Below are positions 54,477-63,524 of a DNA stretch of 64,000 nucleotides, piece by piece. The notes under the pieces are model-generated. The model searched no databases, had not been told where the DNA came from, and was given only the letters and a program-made list of their open reading frames with translations. The stretch covers positions 253,555 to 317,554 of the forward strand of contig NZ_JH993795.1 in NCBI RefSeq assembly GCF_000316115.1. The letters are read 5' to 3'. Made by a program: the position numbers and the translations under genes. How positions within the stretch are numbered: the first letter of the stretch is position 1; each line of letters starts with the position of its first letter. The stretch comes from Leptolyngbya sp. PCC 7375. Lineage in GTDB: Bacteria > Cyanobacteriota > Cyanobacteriia > Phormidesmidales > Phormidesmidaceae.

Positions 54477-56369
54477 ATGGCCTTGATCATCCCTGACACA
54501 ATCCCATCAAAAGCTAGTCAGGGGGAGAAGCTGCTATTCAAAATTTTAAGTGCACAGCTGCCGGATGATTTCATCGTTTGGCATGAACCACGGGTTAACG
54601 GTCTCTATCCCGATTTCATCATTATTGGTCCTGAGTTTGGGTTACTGGTTTTAGAGGTCAAGGGGTGGTATGCCGCCCAAGTAGTGCGAGGCAACAACAA
54701 CTTTTTTGATATTCGTTGGCAGCGTGGCGATGTCGTCAGGCTTGAAACGTGCCAACACCCACTAAAGCAAGGCCATGGTTACTTTGGGTCAGTGGCCGAC
54801 AAGCTGAAAGGCTACCCCATCCTATGCAACCCAGACGGTAACTACCAGGGGCGTCTATGCTTTCCCGTGGGCATTGGCGCAGTGATGAGCAATATGACGG
54901 AGCCGCAGGCCCGCAATAACAGCCTCTATGTTCTGCTAAAGAAGCCAGCTGTTGCCTATCGGGATGAGTTACAGAGCTGGGTTAATCTGCCGAGTAGTGA
55001 GCTAATCCAACGACTCAAGGCGATGTTTACCAAGGCCGACTTTGCGTTTGCACCACTCACCTCGGACCAGGTCGGCACTATCAAAGGCATTCTGCATCCT
55101 GAAGTAGCGATCAAAGAGATCCCGGCTAAGCAGACCAGCCTATCGTTTGAGCCGGAGCAACCGTTACCATCCACAGCCACCATTTTGCTTAGCCTCGATG
55201 CAGAGCAGGAACGTATGGCCCGCGAGATAAAAAGCGGTCATCGGCTGATATCCGGCGTTGCTGGGTCTGGCAAAACGTTGATTCTGACGGCTCGCGCTAA
55301 GGCGTTGGCGAATCGTCTGACGCAGCATCGAATACTCATCCTGTGTTTCAACATTACGTTGGCAGCTCAGTTGCGATCGCAACTGCACAGCGACACCCGC
55401 AACCCGCAGTACAAAGAACGTATAGAGGTTCTGCACTTCCATGGTTGGGCCAGAACGCTACTGCGCAGCTTGCCCAATCCGCGCCAGTTCGCAAACGATG
55501 AAGACTACAACCAAGTCTTAGGGGAGAAAGTCTTAGCTAAGATGCAGTCATTACCACCAGAGCAGCGCTGGGATTCGGTGTTAGTCGATGAAGCGCATAC
55601 GTTCTCTCAGAGCTGGTTTACGTGCTGTGTGGCAGCGCTGCAAGACCCGGTAGACGGTGACTTGCTGATTGTTAGTGATGGTAGTCAGAGCTTGTACAAG
55701 AGAAATAAATTTACCTGGAAGTCCGTTGGTATTAACGCAATTGGGGGACGTTCGAAGCGCTTAACCCAAAACTATCGCAACACCCAAGAGATTCTGACAG
55801 CCGCCTGGGGCGTTTTACAAACTAAAGGGAAAGCCGATGCAGATGCAACGTTCCCGGCTGTAGAACCCAGTGCAGCGATACGTAGCGGACCTAAACCAAC
55901 CATTCACCTTACTCGGTCCAAAACAGCCGCTGGCAAAGCCGCTATTGCAAAAATAACAACGCTCTTAAACTCGGGCTATTCTCCATCAGATATTGCGATT
56001 CTGTATCGTTGGAAATCTAAAAAAGAAGAACATGCATTCAACTCTCTTTTGAGCCAGCTTCAGAGGCTCACCATCCCCTATTACTGGGTTACTCAGAATC
56101 AATCAACCAAACGAAACTACGATGTTCAGCGCCCTGGTGTCAGAGTCATCACAACGCTCTCATCGTTGGGATTAGAGTTTAAGGTGGTCTTGTTGTTGTG
56201 GGCTGAGCAGTTTTGGGACTGTCAGAGTCATGATGGTGATAAAGCCTCGTTAGCCCAGCGGCAGCTGTATGTCGCTATGACCAGGGCTCAGGATGAGTTG
56301 CATATATTTCTAGCAAGGCCCGTTCAGTTTTTGAGTCCTCATTCTTTCAATTCCGCACTCATCAGCTGA
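54477..56369 (+). CDS. NERD-domain UvrD-like helicase
   Basis: 630 aa. The N-terminal NERD nuclease-related domain has ASQGEKLLFKIL, YPDFIIIGPEFGLLVLEVKG (D...E-x-K). The SF1 helicase follows with RLISGVAGSGKTLILTARAK (Walker A, ~260), DSVLVDEAHTFSQSW (Walker B), LTQNYRNTQEI and C-terminal RVITTLSSLGLEFKVVLLLW / YVAMTRAQDELHIF. Such fusions occur in DNA repair and in defence loci. The operon with an RHH regulator suggests tight control. Confidence 0.88.
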   Translation: MALIIPDTIPSKASQGEKLLFKILSAQLPDDFIVWHEPRVNGLYPDFIIIGPEFGLLVLEVKGWYAAQVVRGNNNFFDIRWQRGDVVRLETCQHPLKQGHGYFGSVADKLKGYPILCNPDGNYQGRLCFPVGIGAVMSNMTEPQARNNSLYVLLKKPAVAYRDELQSWVNLPSSELIQRLKAMFTKADFAFAPLTSDQVGTIKGILHPEVAIKEIPAKQTSLSFEPEQPLPSTATILLSLDAEQERMAREIKSGHRLISGVAGSGKTLILTARAKALANRLTQHRILILCFNITLAAQLRSQLHSDTRNPQYKERIEVLHFHGWARTLLRSLPNPRQFANDEDYNQVLGEKVLAKMQSLPPEQRWDSVLVDEAHTFSQSWFTCCVAALQDPVDGDLLIVSDGSQSLYKRNKFTWKSVGINAIGGRSKRLTQNYRNTQEILTAAWGVLQTKGKADADATFPAVEPSAAIRSGPKPTIHLTRSKTAAGKAAIAKITTLLNSGYSPSDIAILYRWKSKKEEHAFNSLLSQLQRLTIPYYWVTQNQSTKRNYDVQRPGVRVITTLSSLGLEFKVVLLLWAEQFWDCQSHDGDKASLAQRQLYVAMTRAQDELHIFLARPVQFLSPHSFNSALIS

Positions 56370-56581
56370 ACTTATAGCTAAAAATCAGGGAAATTAGCTG
56401 TTTGGACTCAAATTGGACTACTTTTCTAACACTGTATGGCGAATCAAATTCTCTGAGCGAAAATCGAGGGGTATAGTCCTGATTCCGCCGTTGACTAGTT
56501 GCGCTCGCTGCAACTTTCAAAGCCCGTTTAAGGCATGAGCAACACTTATGCGTGAATCGGTTGAATTGAGTGATCACTCTC

Positions 56582-59215
56582 TCATTGAATTTGCCGATCC
56601 TGTAGTCTTTGTAAATTTCCTCGCACGACGTTAGTAGAGGGGTGATCCGGTCCGAGAAGCTTTTCATCAAGTGCCAGGGCCTCTTGATAAAGGGGTTCGG
56701 CCTTCGTGTAGCGCCCTTGATGCTCATAGAGTACAGCGAGATTGTTGAGGCTACGGGCTATATCGGGATGCTTGCCACCCAAGAATTGTTTACTCATAGC
56801 TAGGGCCTCTTGGAAGAGGGGTTCGGCCTCGCTGTAGCGCCCTTGATAGTCGTAGAGTGCAGCCAGATTGTTGAGGCTAGGGATCACATCAGGATGCTCG
56901 TCACCCAACAGCCGTTTACTCATAGCTAGGGCCTCTTGGAAGAGGGGTTCGGCCTCGCTGTAGCGCCCTTGATGCTCATAGAGTAAAGCGAGATTATTGA
57001 GGCTAAAGGCGACATTAGGATGCTCGTCATCCAACAGTTGTTTACTCATGACTAGGGCCTCTTGATAGAGGTATTCGGCCTCACTGTAGCGCCCTTGATT
57101 GTCGTAGAGCGCAGCCAGATTGTTGAGGCTACGGATCACATCGGGATGTTCGTCACCCAACAGCCGTCTACTCATGGCCAGGATTTTTTGATAGAGAGGT
57201 TCGGCCTTCGTGTAGCGCCCTTGAAGTTTGTAGAGCGTAGCGAGATTGTTGAGGCTAGGGATCACATCAGGATGCTCGTCACCCAACAGCCGTTTACTCA
57301 TAGCTAGGGCCTCTTGGAAGAGGGGTTCGGCCTCGCTGTAGCGCCCTTGATGCTCATAGAGTAAAGCGAGATTATTGAGGCTAAAGGCGACATTAGGATG
57401 CTCGTCACCCAACAGTCGTTTACTCATAGCTAGGGCCTCTTGGAAGAGGGGTTCGGCCTCGCTGTATTGCGCACATTCATTTAAGTAGCAGCCCGTTCGA
57501 GCTAATAGCAAAGTGGTCGTTTTAGATTCAATTTGAGCAGCTGTGGCTAGCTGAATGCTGACTTTGGCATGGGGCAACAGACGATCACAGTCTGGCAAAT
57601 TACCGTATTCAGCATTCGGGAATGCTTGGGTTACCGCTCCCAGTGTCCGCTCTACCCATAAGCGGCGTTGAGCTTCATCCATCTCAACTTTCACTACTTC
57701 CTGCACCAGGCGGTGAATTGTGTAACTGTCAGTGTCGGGGTCTACTTGAATCAAGGAATACTGACTTAACGGTTTCAGTAACTCAGCGATGACAAACCGT
57801 GCGTCCTCCTGATCCTCTGACTCCAGGGCCTTAGACAGTAAGCTTCCGAGCGACTCTCTGCCCAAAATGAGCAATTCATAAGGAATCCTATCTGGCGCGA
57901 CAAAGGCACTGACCTGTAATAGTTCGGCTGAGGCTGGCTTAGTCTCTCGCACAGCCTCAAAATTCAGCTGCCACGTGGTCTGTACAGAACGAGCAGGTTG
58001 CTGCTCATTATCCACCGTTGGTAGTTGTCGCTCCAGGAGAGCTAACCGCTGCTTTCGATATTGACTGAGATAGGTGCTAAACCGCAGCTGCCATCGCAAA
58101 ATAAAGGCACCGGCCTGTTCAAGGGCTAGGGGGAGAAACCCCAGTTCTTCGGCCAGAGCAGCAGCAGCGGCTTGCTCGGTGGGGTCATCAGCGTCCCGAT
58201 TCGCGCGCTTGTACAGAAATGCGACAGCTTCTTGAGGCGGCATTTTTCGTAAGCTGACAGGCCGATCAATGCCAAGCATATCGAAGGTTTGAGCGCGTGA
58301 GGTTAAGAGGATATGACCTGGGGCCTGAGCCGGACGAAAGGGTTTGAGCAGAGAAGGGTGATCTGCATTGTCAAAGATGAGCAACCAGTCTGGGTTCGTC
58401 TCCAGCCAGTGCTTGACCGCTTGAATGGTGTCATTGGGGTCTTGAGCATCCTGCTGGGGCAGGTTGAGTAACCGGGCAATCTCCACGAAGCCGGTGCGTA
58501 GTTCTAGGTCTGTCTCTGCTCTGACCCAAAAAACAGCCTGATAGTCTTGACGGTGGCGATAAGCATACTCAACCGCAGCTTGGGTTTTACCAATACCCCC
58601 CAGACCATGAATTGCTTGAATTTGAGATAAGGCAGCTGCCTTATCCTGATTCAGTTGTTGGTGTAATGCGTGAAGAGTCTCTTCACGGCCCGTGAAAAAG
58701 ACATTCCTTTCATAGGGTACATTCCAGGGCTTAGAGATTAATGGAGCTGGAAATTCAGGCGGCTCTTTAGCGGTCTGAGTCATCTCTGACCTTGGAAAAG
58801 GCGGCTCAGTTCCCGGCTTTAAGCGGTCAGGTAAGGCATCTAAAATGGCCTGACGAGCAGCATCCGGTTCTAGTCCAACCAGATCCACATAGACAATGGG
58901 TCGCAACAATCCAGCAGGCTTGCATTCCTGCACCCGAATGGGAATAATCTTACGCTGCAAGCTGGTAGGAGCGTCAGCAAAGGCAGCAGCCCATTCAGGC
59001 TGGGTAAACTCGGCATTCAGGTAGTCCTCTGATAACACCACGAGGGTCTTATCCGTTTCTGCGGCAGCTCGCTGCATATCGAGCACAAAGTTTCCACCTG
59101 GTCGGAAATCCCACGCTTGGATAACAACTGTATGACCTGCTTCTTCCAGGGTCCAGGCAATCCACTCGGCCCAAGCTTTATCGGCTCTGTTGTAACTCAC
59201 AAAGAAGCTAGGCAT
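56582..59215 (-). CDS. TIR-NB-ARC-TPR protein (STAND NTPase)
   Basis: 877 aa. N-terminal TIR-like domain (FFVSYNRADKAWAEWIAWTL, LVVLSEDYLNAEFTQPEWAA with Glu ~78). Then an NB-ARC ATPase (VFFTGREETL, IHGLGGIGKTQAAVEYAYRH ~205, DWLLIFDNADHPSL, ILLTSRAQTFDML, LGFLPLALEQAGAFI). Seven or more 42-residue kinesin-light-chain-type TPRs follow (SLNNLALLYEHQGRYSEAEP). This is the architecture of STAND immune sensors; the TIR would act as NADase or signal enzyme. The TPR DNA repeats (126 bp) are nearly identical, so copy number may vary. Start MPSFFVSY at 59215. Confidence 0.9.
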   Translation of the reverse strand: MPSFFVSYNRADKAWAEWIAWTLEEAGHTVVIQAWDFRPGGNFVLDMQRAAAETDKTLVVLSEDYLNAEFTQPEWAAAFADAPTSLQRKIIPIRVQECKPAGLLRPIVYVDLVGLEPDAARQAILDALPDRLKPGTEPPFPRSEMTQTAKEPPEFPAPLISKPWNVPYERNVFFTGREETLHALHQQLNQDKAAALSQIQAIHGLGGIGKTQAAVEYAYRHRQDYQAVFWVRAETDLELRTGFVEIARLLNLPQQDAQDPNDTIQAVKHWLETNPDWLLIFDNADHPSLLKPFRPAQAPGHILLTSRAQTFDMLGIDRPVSLRKMPPQEAVAFLYKRANRDADDPTEQAAAAALAEELGFLPLALEQAGAFILRWQLRFSTYLSQYRKQRLALLERQLPTVDNEQQPARSVQTTWQLNFEAVRETKPASAELLQVSAFVAPDRIPYELLILGRESLGSLLSKALESEDQEDARFVIAELLKPLSQYSLIQVDPDTDSYTIHRLVQEVVKVEMDEAQRRLWVERTLGAVTQAFPNAEYGNLPDCDRLLPHAKVSIQLATAAQIESKTTTLLLARTGCYLNECAQYSEAEPLFQEALAMSKRLLGDEHPNVAFSLNNLALLYEHQGRYSEAEPLFQEALAMSKRLLGDEHPDVIPSLNNLATLYKLQGRYTKAEPLYQKILAMSRRLLGDEHPDVIRSLNNLAALYDNQGRYSEAEYLYQEALVMSKQLLDDEHPNVAFSLNNLALLYEHQGRYSEAEPLFQEALAMSKRLLGDEHPDVIPSLNNLAALYDYQGRYSEAEPLFQEALAMSKQFLGGKHPDIARSLNNLAVLYEHQGRYTKAEPLYQEALALDEKLLGPDHPSTNVVRGNLQRLQDRQIQ

Positions 59216-59456
59216 GGGAGGCTTGAGGGAGGACGGATAGCACTCAATCCGAGGTAATTGCCACGATCATAAGCTATAAAAGCTGTTGACATGGAAAATT
59301 TCATCCCTGTTGTGTCAGTTGCCTAGCTGCTGCCCGGCGCAGCTAAACAGGCCTAAAACTGACATTAGTTGACGTTATTATTCGCGTCACGATCTCACGG
59401 AAAAAGTGTTTCTTGAGTCTTAGCAAGAGTCTCTGTACGGTCACTCATTTACCCCA

Positions 59457-59696
59457 TCACCTCCGAGACTCACAAGCGATTCCATCCTTGTCGCCGTCCA
59501 GTCTATGTGGGTCTTCGCCAATTGTGACCACCGTAAAATTCTTCTCTTCAATATCAGCGCAGTCAACGTCATCTGCTTCCGTTCGATAGACGGGCACACA
59601 AGCACCTGAATAATGTGGATCACATTCAGCTTCCTGTGCGATCTCAACGCCCACAAACAGCTGAAACGTAGTCAAAACGGCTAGCAAGCCTTTCAT
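59457..59696 (-). CDS. secreted Excalibur-domain protein
   Basis: 79 aa. Signal peptide MKGLLAVLTTFQLFVGVEIA, then a Cys-containing region and the Excalibur calcium-binding motif DGDKDGIACESRR at the C-terminus. Excalibur modules often accompany secreted nucleases; here a staphylococcal-type nuclease lies two genes upstream on the same strand. The gap to the upstream gene is 8 bp. Confidence 0.85.
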   Translation of the reverse strand: MKGLLAVLTTFQLFVGVEIAQEAECDPHYSGACVPVYRTEADDVDCADIEEKNFTVVTIGEDPHRLDGDKDGIACESRR

Positions 59697-59704
59697 AGCA
59701 ACCT

Positions 59705-60040
59705 CTATACAGAATCATCCATCCACCCACACTCATGACAATCCCAATGCACACGGGGCGGCGTAGTCTCGCGTATGGGCATTTCGCAGTTAGGGCAACG
59801 GCCCGTAAACAGCGGATGCCAGTCTAACAACGCTAGCTGCTGCTCATCAGTGATTTGAGTACGCAGCTGCGGTATCCAATCGCCAGCGTAGTATCCACCT
59901 TCTAGCGGCTCACCACGGGGCGCTATAGCGTCAAAGTCGAGGCACTCGTCACCCGTTGGACCGCATGGGTTCACACCGCAGATCATGTAAGGACTATGCG
60001 CATAGAAACGACAGCGATCGCAATCGGGAATTTTAGGCAT
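59705..60040 (-). CDS. double zinc-ribbon hypothetical protein
   Basis: 111 aa from ATG 60040 (MPKIPDCDRCRFYAHSPYMI); the longer frame to 60118 lies in the nuclease gene. Cys pairs CDRCRFYA / CGVNPCGP / DEC and a C-terminal CPNCEMP ... WDCHECGWMDD make one or two zinc sites. The start overlaps the nuclease stop (TGATATG), so translation is coupled. Function unknown. Confidence 0.7.
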   Translation of the reverse strand: MPKIPDCDRCRFYAHSPYMICGVNPCGPTGDECLDFDAIAPRGEPLEGGYYAGDWIPQLRTQITDEQQLALLDWHPLFTGRCPNCEMPIRETTPPRVHWDCHECGWMDDSV

Positions 60041-60041
60041 A

Positions 60042-60632
60042 TCAGTTACGTTTGCGGTAGTCCCAGGGTTTTTCCGCGTCAGGGTTTGACCACACACCCG
60101 CTGATTGCTCCTTGGCAATATTTTCAGCCATCACTAACACCTCCGGCTGTGGGCAGTTGCCCGAGTATCTTTCATAGTGGTAGGCGTGACCATCCATCAC
60201 CATTTGAGAGTTAAGGTGAACCTCTGAACCATCCGATTTCACGATGAACAGATCGGCTACTGCTCTCTTGTACTGGTCTTTCTCAATGGGAACAACTCTA
60301 ATGAAGTCATCACCTTGAGCAACTAGCGATCTCAAATGGTCTCGCGCCTCAATCCCTCCCGGCTGCTCTATCTCAGGCGAATCCACCCCACAAAACCTAA
60401 TTTTCAGCTCCTCGCCGCCACGCTCAACCCGTAGCGTATCGCCATCGTAGATAGAGCCTTCAACCACCTGATACCATTCAGTGTTTTGACTACCAGTTGC
60501 AGAATCAATGGCAGCGTTAATCTGTTTGGTGAAGAGTTTCGGTGAGATCGTAACCAACCCCATCACAATTACCGCTGGAATAAACCCTCTCCGCTTCCAA
60601 ATCTTCACCACCGACCAAAACCTCAAACTCAC
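60042..60632 (-). CDS. staphylococcal-type nuclease (SNase), membrane-anchored or exported
   Basis: 196 aa. A hydrophobic N-terminal segment (GFIPAVIVMGLVTISPKLF) is a signal or anchor. SNase core: IYDGDTLRVE, IRFCGVDSPEIEQP (R, D, E), DQYKRAVADLFI (R) and MVMDGHAYHYERYS. It cleaves DNA/RNA with calcium. First gene of a three-gene operon with the zinc-ribbon and Excalibur proteins. An inner ATG at residue 24 is a possible start. Confidence 0.9.
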   Translation of the reverse strand: MSLRFWSVVKIWKRRGFIPAVIVMGLVTISPKLFTKQINAAIDSATGSQNTEWYQVVEGSIYDGDTLRVERGGEELKIRFCGVDSPEIEQPGGIEARDHLRSLVAQGDDFIRVVPIEKDQYKRAVADLFIVKSDGSEVHLNSQMVMDGHAYHYERYSGNCPQPEVLVMAENIAKEQSAGVWSNPDAEKPWDYRKRN

Positions 60633-60700
60633 AGACTATCTGAGCTTGCCCGTTCAGCGACAAAAGCTCATAGACTAGATGGGTATCAGCTAGGAAAGTC

Positions 60701-61777
60701 TCATGGCATAAGCTGCTTCAAGGTTTCACAATCCCGATTAGGATCTAGCCTAATGTCCTTAGGCAATTTCGTCTCGCATAAATAGACACCTTCCAAGTTT
60801 GCACCACTCAGGTCAGCACTCTCCAGATTTGCACGCCACAGGTTGGCAGCCGCCAAGTCCGCACCTTTCAAATTGGCATCCCTCAGATCAGCACTTCTCA
60901 GATTTGCATCCTTGAGGTTAGCATTCCTCAGATCAGCACTCCTTAGATTTGCACTCCTCAAATTAGAGCCCCATAAGAGGGCACTACGCAGGTTAGTACT
61001 CCATAGATCGGCATCCCTCAGATCAGCACCAGCTAGCTCGGCACCACTTAGATCAGCACCACTCAGATCGGTACTACTCAGATCAGCAAACAACAGATCG
61101 GCATCCTTCAGATCAACATCCTTCAGGTCAGCATCTTCTAAACTAATAATGAGAATCTTTTCCTCTGACCCCTGAGATCCCTGAATAGGCTCTGCCGGGA
61201 TATTCTCTGTATTTATAAGACGCATCTGAGACAAAAACTTAACCACCTGACCTTTACGAGCACCATCTAGATTAGGGTCACGCAATAGAGTTAGTGTTGT
61301 TGCAGTGGTTAGCGTACGTAGTTCTTCATTCTGCGGATCACGTAGATCACTATCCCTCAAAGTTATGGATAGTTGATTGAGATAATCTGTGACGGCTTGC
61401 TGCTGAAAAAGACTCCGTTGATACAATTGCGTAGCAAAAAACAACACGAGTGGAATTGCAATCACACCAAGTGCTTCAATTGTTGGACTAAGTCTTTCAA
61501 TAATCCGAAAGAAATCGGCTCGGTCTATCCAATTGGCGACAGGTTCAACCGCCCGTTTCTCGATACAGACAAAGAGCTGGTTAATCCAAAACAGTAATCG
61601 CCGGACTGAATTCTTACGAATTCGCTCGGCCTTATGCCAGTTACCATCGGTATTATTATCATGATGTATAGCTAATCGATTGCGATGTAGACGGTTTGCA
61701 ATCTTACGGGTCGTCTCAGTCTTATCCGTGGGACGCAGACGCCGCGAAACGATAGCCCTAATAGTACGAAGATTCAT
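60701..61777 (-). CDS. pentapeptide-repeat protein with TM segment
   Basis: 358 aa from ATG 61777 (MNLRTIRAIVSRRLRP). A basic N-terminal region, a transmembrane helix (LGVIAIPLVLFFATQLYQRS, ~105-125), a linker, then a pentapeptide beta-helix (~225-330: DLSGADLSGAELAGADLRDA and SANLRSADLRNANLKDANLR). Pentapeptide helices can mimic DNA or serve as scaffolds. The layout differs from that of 17828-19843. No function assigned. Confidence 0.8.
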   Translation of the reverse strand: MNLRTIRAIVSRRLRPTDKTETTRKIANRLHRNRLAIHHDNNTDGNWHKAERIRKNSVRRLLFWINQLFVCIEKRAVEPVANWIDRADFFRIIERLSPTIEALGVIAIPLVLFFATQLYQRSLFQQQAVTDYLNQLSITLRDSDLRDPQNEELRTLTTATTLTLLRDPNLDGARKGQVVKFLSQMRLINTENIPAEPIQGSQGSEEKILIISLEDADLKDVDLKDADLLFADLSSTDLSGADLSGAELAGADLRDADLWSTNLRSALLWGSNLRSANLRSADLRNANLKDANLRSADLRDANLKGADLAAANLWRANLESADLSGANLEGVYLCETKLPKDIRLDPNRDCETLKQLMP

Positions 61778-61872
61778 GCTACACCTTGGTAGACACACTC
61801 CATTAACATAGGACTCTACCTACTATGCATCAAGAAAACTTTCTCTATTCTAGGTGAGCAATCTCATTAACC

Positions 61873-62640
61873 TTATCGATCTGCTTCTGTTGTCGTCGTT
61901 GGTCCTGGTGTATAAAACCTCCAGGCTACACAGGCACCAGCATTTACCGCTACACCGTGAAATTCCCTCTCGTCCTCAGTCAACACCTGTAGCTCTCGAA
62001 TCACCTGAAGACTATCGGCCCTGTTTTCCTCACACCTGGCCTGCAAATCCCCAGTACGCTGCCACACCCGCAGCATCGCATCCGTACTACTCTGCCCCGT
62101 GCGATACTTCGTCTCCTGCACCGCCTGCCGCTGTTGCTGCGTTTCCAACTGAGCAGCCAGCAGCTTACCTTTACGAATCATCTGCTCATAGTCCAACACC
62201 AGATCTACCACCTCGTGCGTAATCTCCTCGGCTACCGCCTCACGCCGACGGATCAGGTTTGCCGTTTCGAGTTCGAGCGTTGCGATCGCAATCCGATCCC
62301 GCTGCACATCCCCACCTCCAAGAACGTTCTGCACCAACCGCACCGGGGCCAACGTCAGATAGTTCGTCCACTGCCGCACCTCTGCATAATCCTGTCGTTC
62401 AGCCGTAAGTGTTAATTGTTGGTTAATCGCCTCAATCTCCGACGATTGCGCTATCGCCTGCTGCGTCAGTATCTCCAGGCATTCCGTCGAACTGTCCAGG
62501 CACGGCAACGCCAGCACCGGCGCGCACCATGAGAGTAATCTCAGCGCTAAGCATCCCGTCAGCGCCCTGACCCAGCCATTTGATGCGTCTGATCCTTCCC
62601 GCGTAAGGACTGCGGACCACGGCCAAGTTTGCCAATGCAT
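61873..62640 (-). CDS. TolC-like outer-membrane efflux protein fragment/short homologue
   Basis: Up to 255 aa. A signal-like stretch (CLALRLLSWCAPVLALPCLD) is preceded by ~30 residues whose reading may be spurious. After it long helices (EIEAINQQLTLTAERQDYAE ... NLIRRREAVAEEITHEVVDL VLDYEQMIRKG) recall the TolC helical barrel but are about half its length. It overlaps the upstream adaptor gene by 209 bp in another frame. The true start is probably inside the overlap, perhaps a CTG, and cannot be settled here. Confidence 0.55.
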   Translation of the reverse strand: MHWQTWPWSAVLTREGSDASNGWVRALTGCLALRLLSWCAPVLALPCLDSSTECLEILTQQAIAQSSEIEAINQQLTLTAERQDYAEVRQWTNYLTLAPVRLVQNVLGGGDVQRDRIAIATLELETANLIRRREAVAEEITHEVVDLVLDYEQMIRKGKLLAAQLETQQQRQAVQETKYRTGQSSTDAMLRVWQRTGDLQARCEENRADSLQVIRELQVLTEDEREFHGVAVNAGACVAWRFYTPGPTTTTEADR

Positions 62641-63475
62641 TTTCCACCTCGTCCACCCTGAGCTGCGTTTGGGCTAGTTGAAAACCTCGGTCCCGTAAAC
62701 GCTGTTCATAGTTAGCCCACTGCTGTTGGTAACTGAGCATGGCATGGGTGCGGCTACTGACATCAGCAGCCATGGTGACGGAATGGTCATACTCAGCAGT
62801 GGACCGTTTACCCAGGGCCAACTGATAGTCACGCACAGCGGCAGTGTGGTCACGTTGCAGCTCCGCTAGCTTTGCGGTTTCGTGCTCCATCACCAGCGGT
62901 TCGAGGTGGGGCAGCTGACCCAGGTAGTCGATTTCTTGATGCTTCGCCGTTATCAGCGCTTCCGCCTGGTCTACGTCGGCTTTGGCACGGGCGATGGCGG
63001 CGGCTTCTTCGAGGTAGGTGGGCGTTGCAATCGGTGGCGGTGTAGCCGGTGGTAGTGGTGGCGTAATGGTGGAATGCTCCAGGCGTTGCAGCGTGAGGTC
63101 TAGCTGTCGGGCCTGGGCTTCGAGGCGGTTGCGATCGCGGGTGCGATCGGCGATCAGCTGGCCAACGGAGATGCGATCACCTTCGGTGACTTTGAGGTCG
63201 TCGGGGTCGGTGACGGAGACGTTGATGGTGAGGCGGCGAGGGGCTTCGTTAGGTTGGGTGGGTTGTTCTAGGGGGGAGGTAACGGGTTGAGCAACCGCTA
63301 TACACGCGGAAGATATCAGGCTGACTACTAGCACGGAGACTATACGAACCAACACCACTATGCGTAAACGACGCCAAGCAATAGATTGCCCAAGCAAATA
63401 TACAACGGAGAGATTAACCCCTCCAAAATCAAGAAAAACTGTTAAATTAGATGACTTTTCCGTACTAAAAGTCAT
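62432..63475 (-). CDS. HlyD-like periplasmic adaptor protein
   Basis: 347 aa. Signal/anchor (RIVVLVRIVSVLVVSLISSA), then split lipoyl/beta-barrel pieces (LKVTEGDRISVGQLIADRTR and VVRSPYAGRIRRIKWLGQGA) around a long coiled-coil hairpin, the standard membrane-fusion-protein order. No ABC transporter gene lies beside it within the window. With the TolC-like neighbour it could form an export path, possibly linked to transfer; this is inference. Confidence 0.78.
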   Translation of the reverse strand: MTFSTEKSSNLTVFLDFGGVNLSVVYLLGQSIAWRRLRIVVLVRIVSVLVVSLISSACIAVAQPVTSPLEQPTQPNEAPRRLTINVSVTDPDDLKVTEGDRISVGQLIADRTRDRNRLEAQARQLDLTLQRLEHSTITPPLPPATPPPIATPTYLEEAAAIARAKADVDQAEALITAKHQEIDYLGQLPHLEPLVMEHETAKLAELQRDHTAAVRDYQLALGKRSTAEYDHSVTMAADVSSRTHAMLSYQQQWANYEQRLRDRGFQLAQTQLRVDEVENALANLAVVRSPYAGRIRRIKWLGQGADGMLSAEITLMVRAGAGVAVPGQFDGMPGDTDAAGDSAIVGD

Positions 63476-63524
63476 CTGTCTTGAATGACTCTCTGAAAGC
63501 TATCTTTTTTAGGGAGCATGACAC

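Noticed and set aside
54477..56369. GajB partner for the OLD-family nuclease (Gabija)
   Set aside because: The helicase carries an N-terminal NERD domain, lies 25 kb away and is paired with an RHH gene instead.
56600..57480. 126-bp repeats resembling satellite or CRISPR DNA
   Set aside because: They are TPR codons of an intact NB-ARC gene; units abut without unique spacers.
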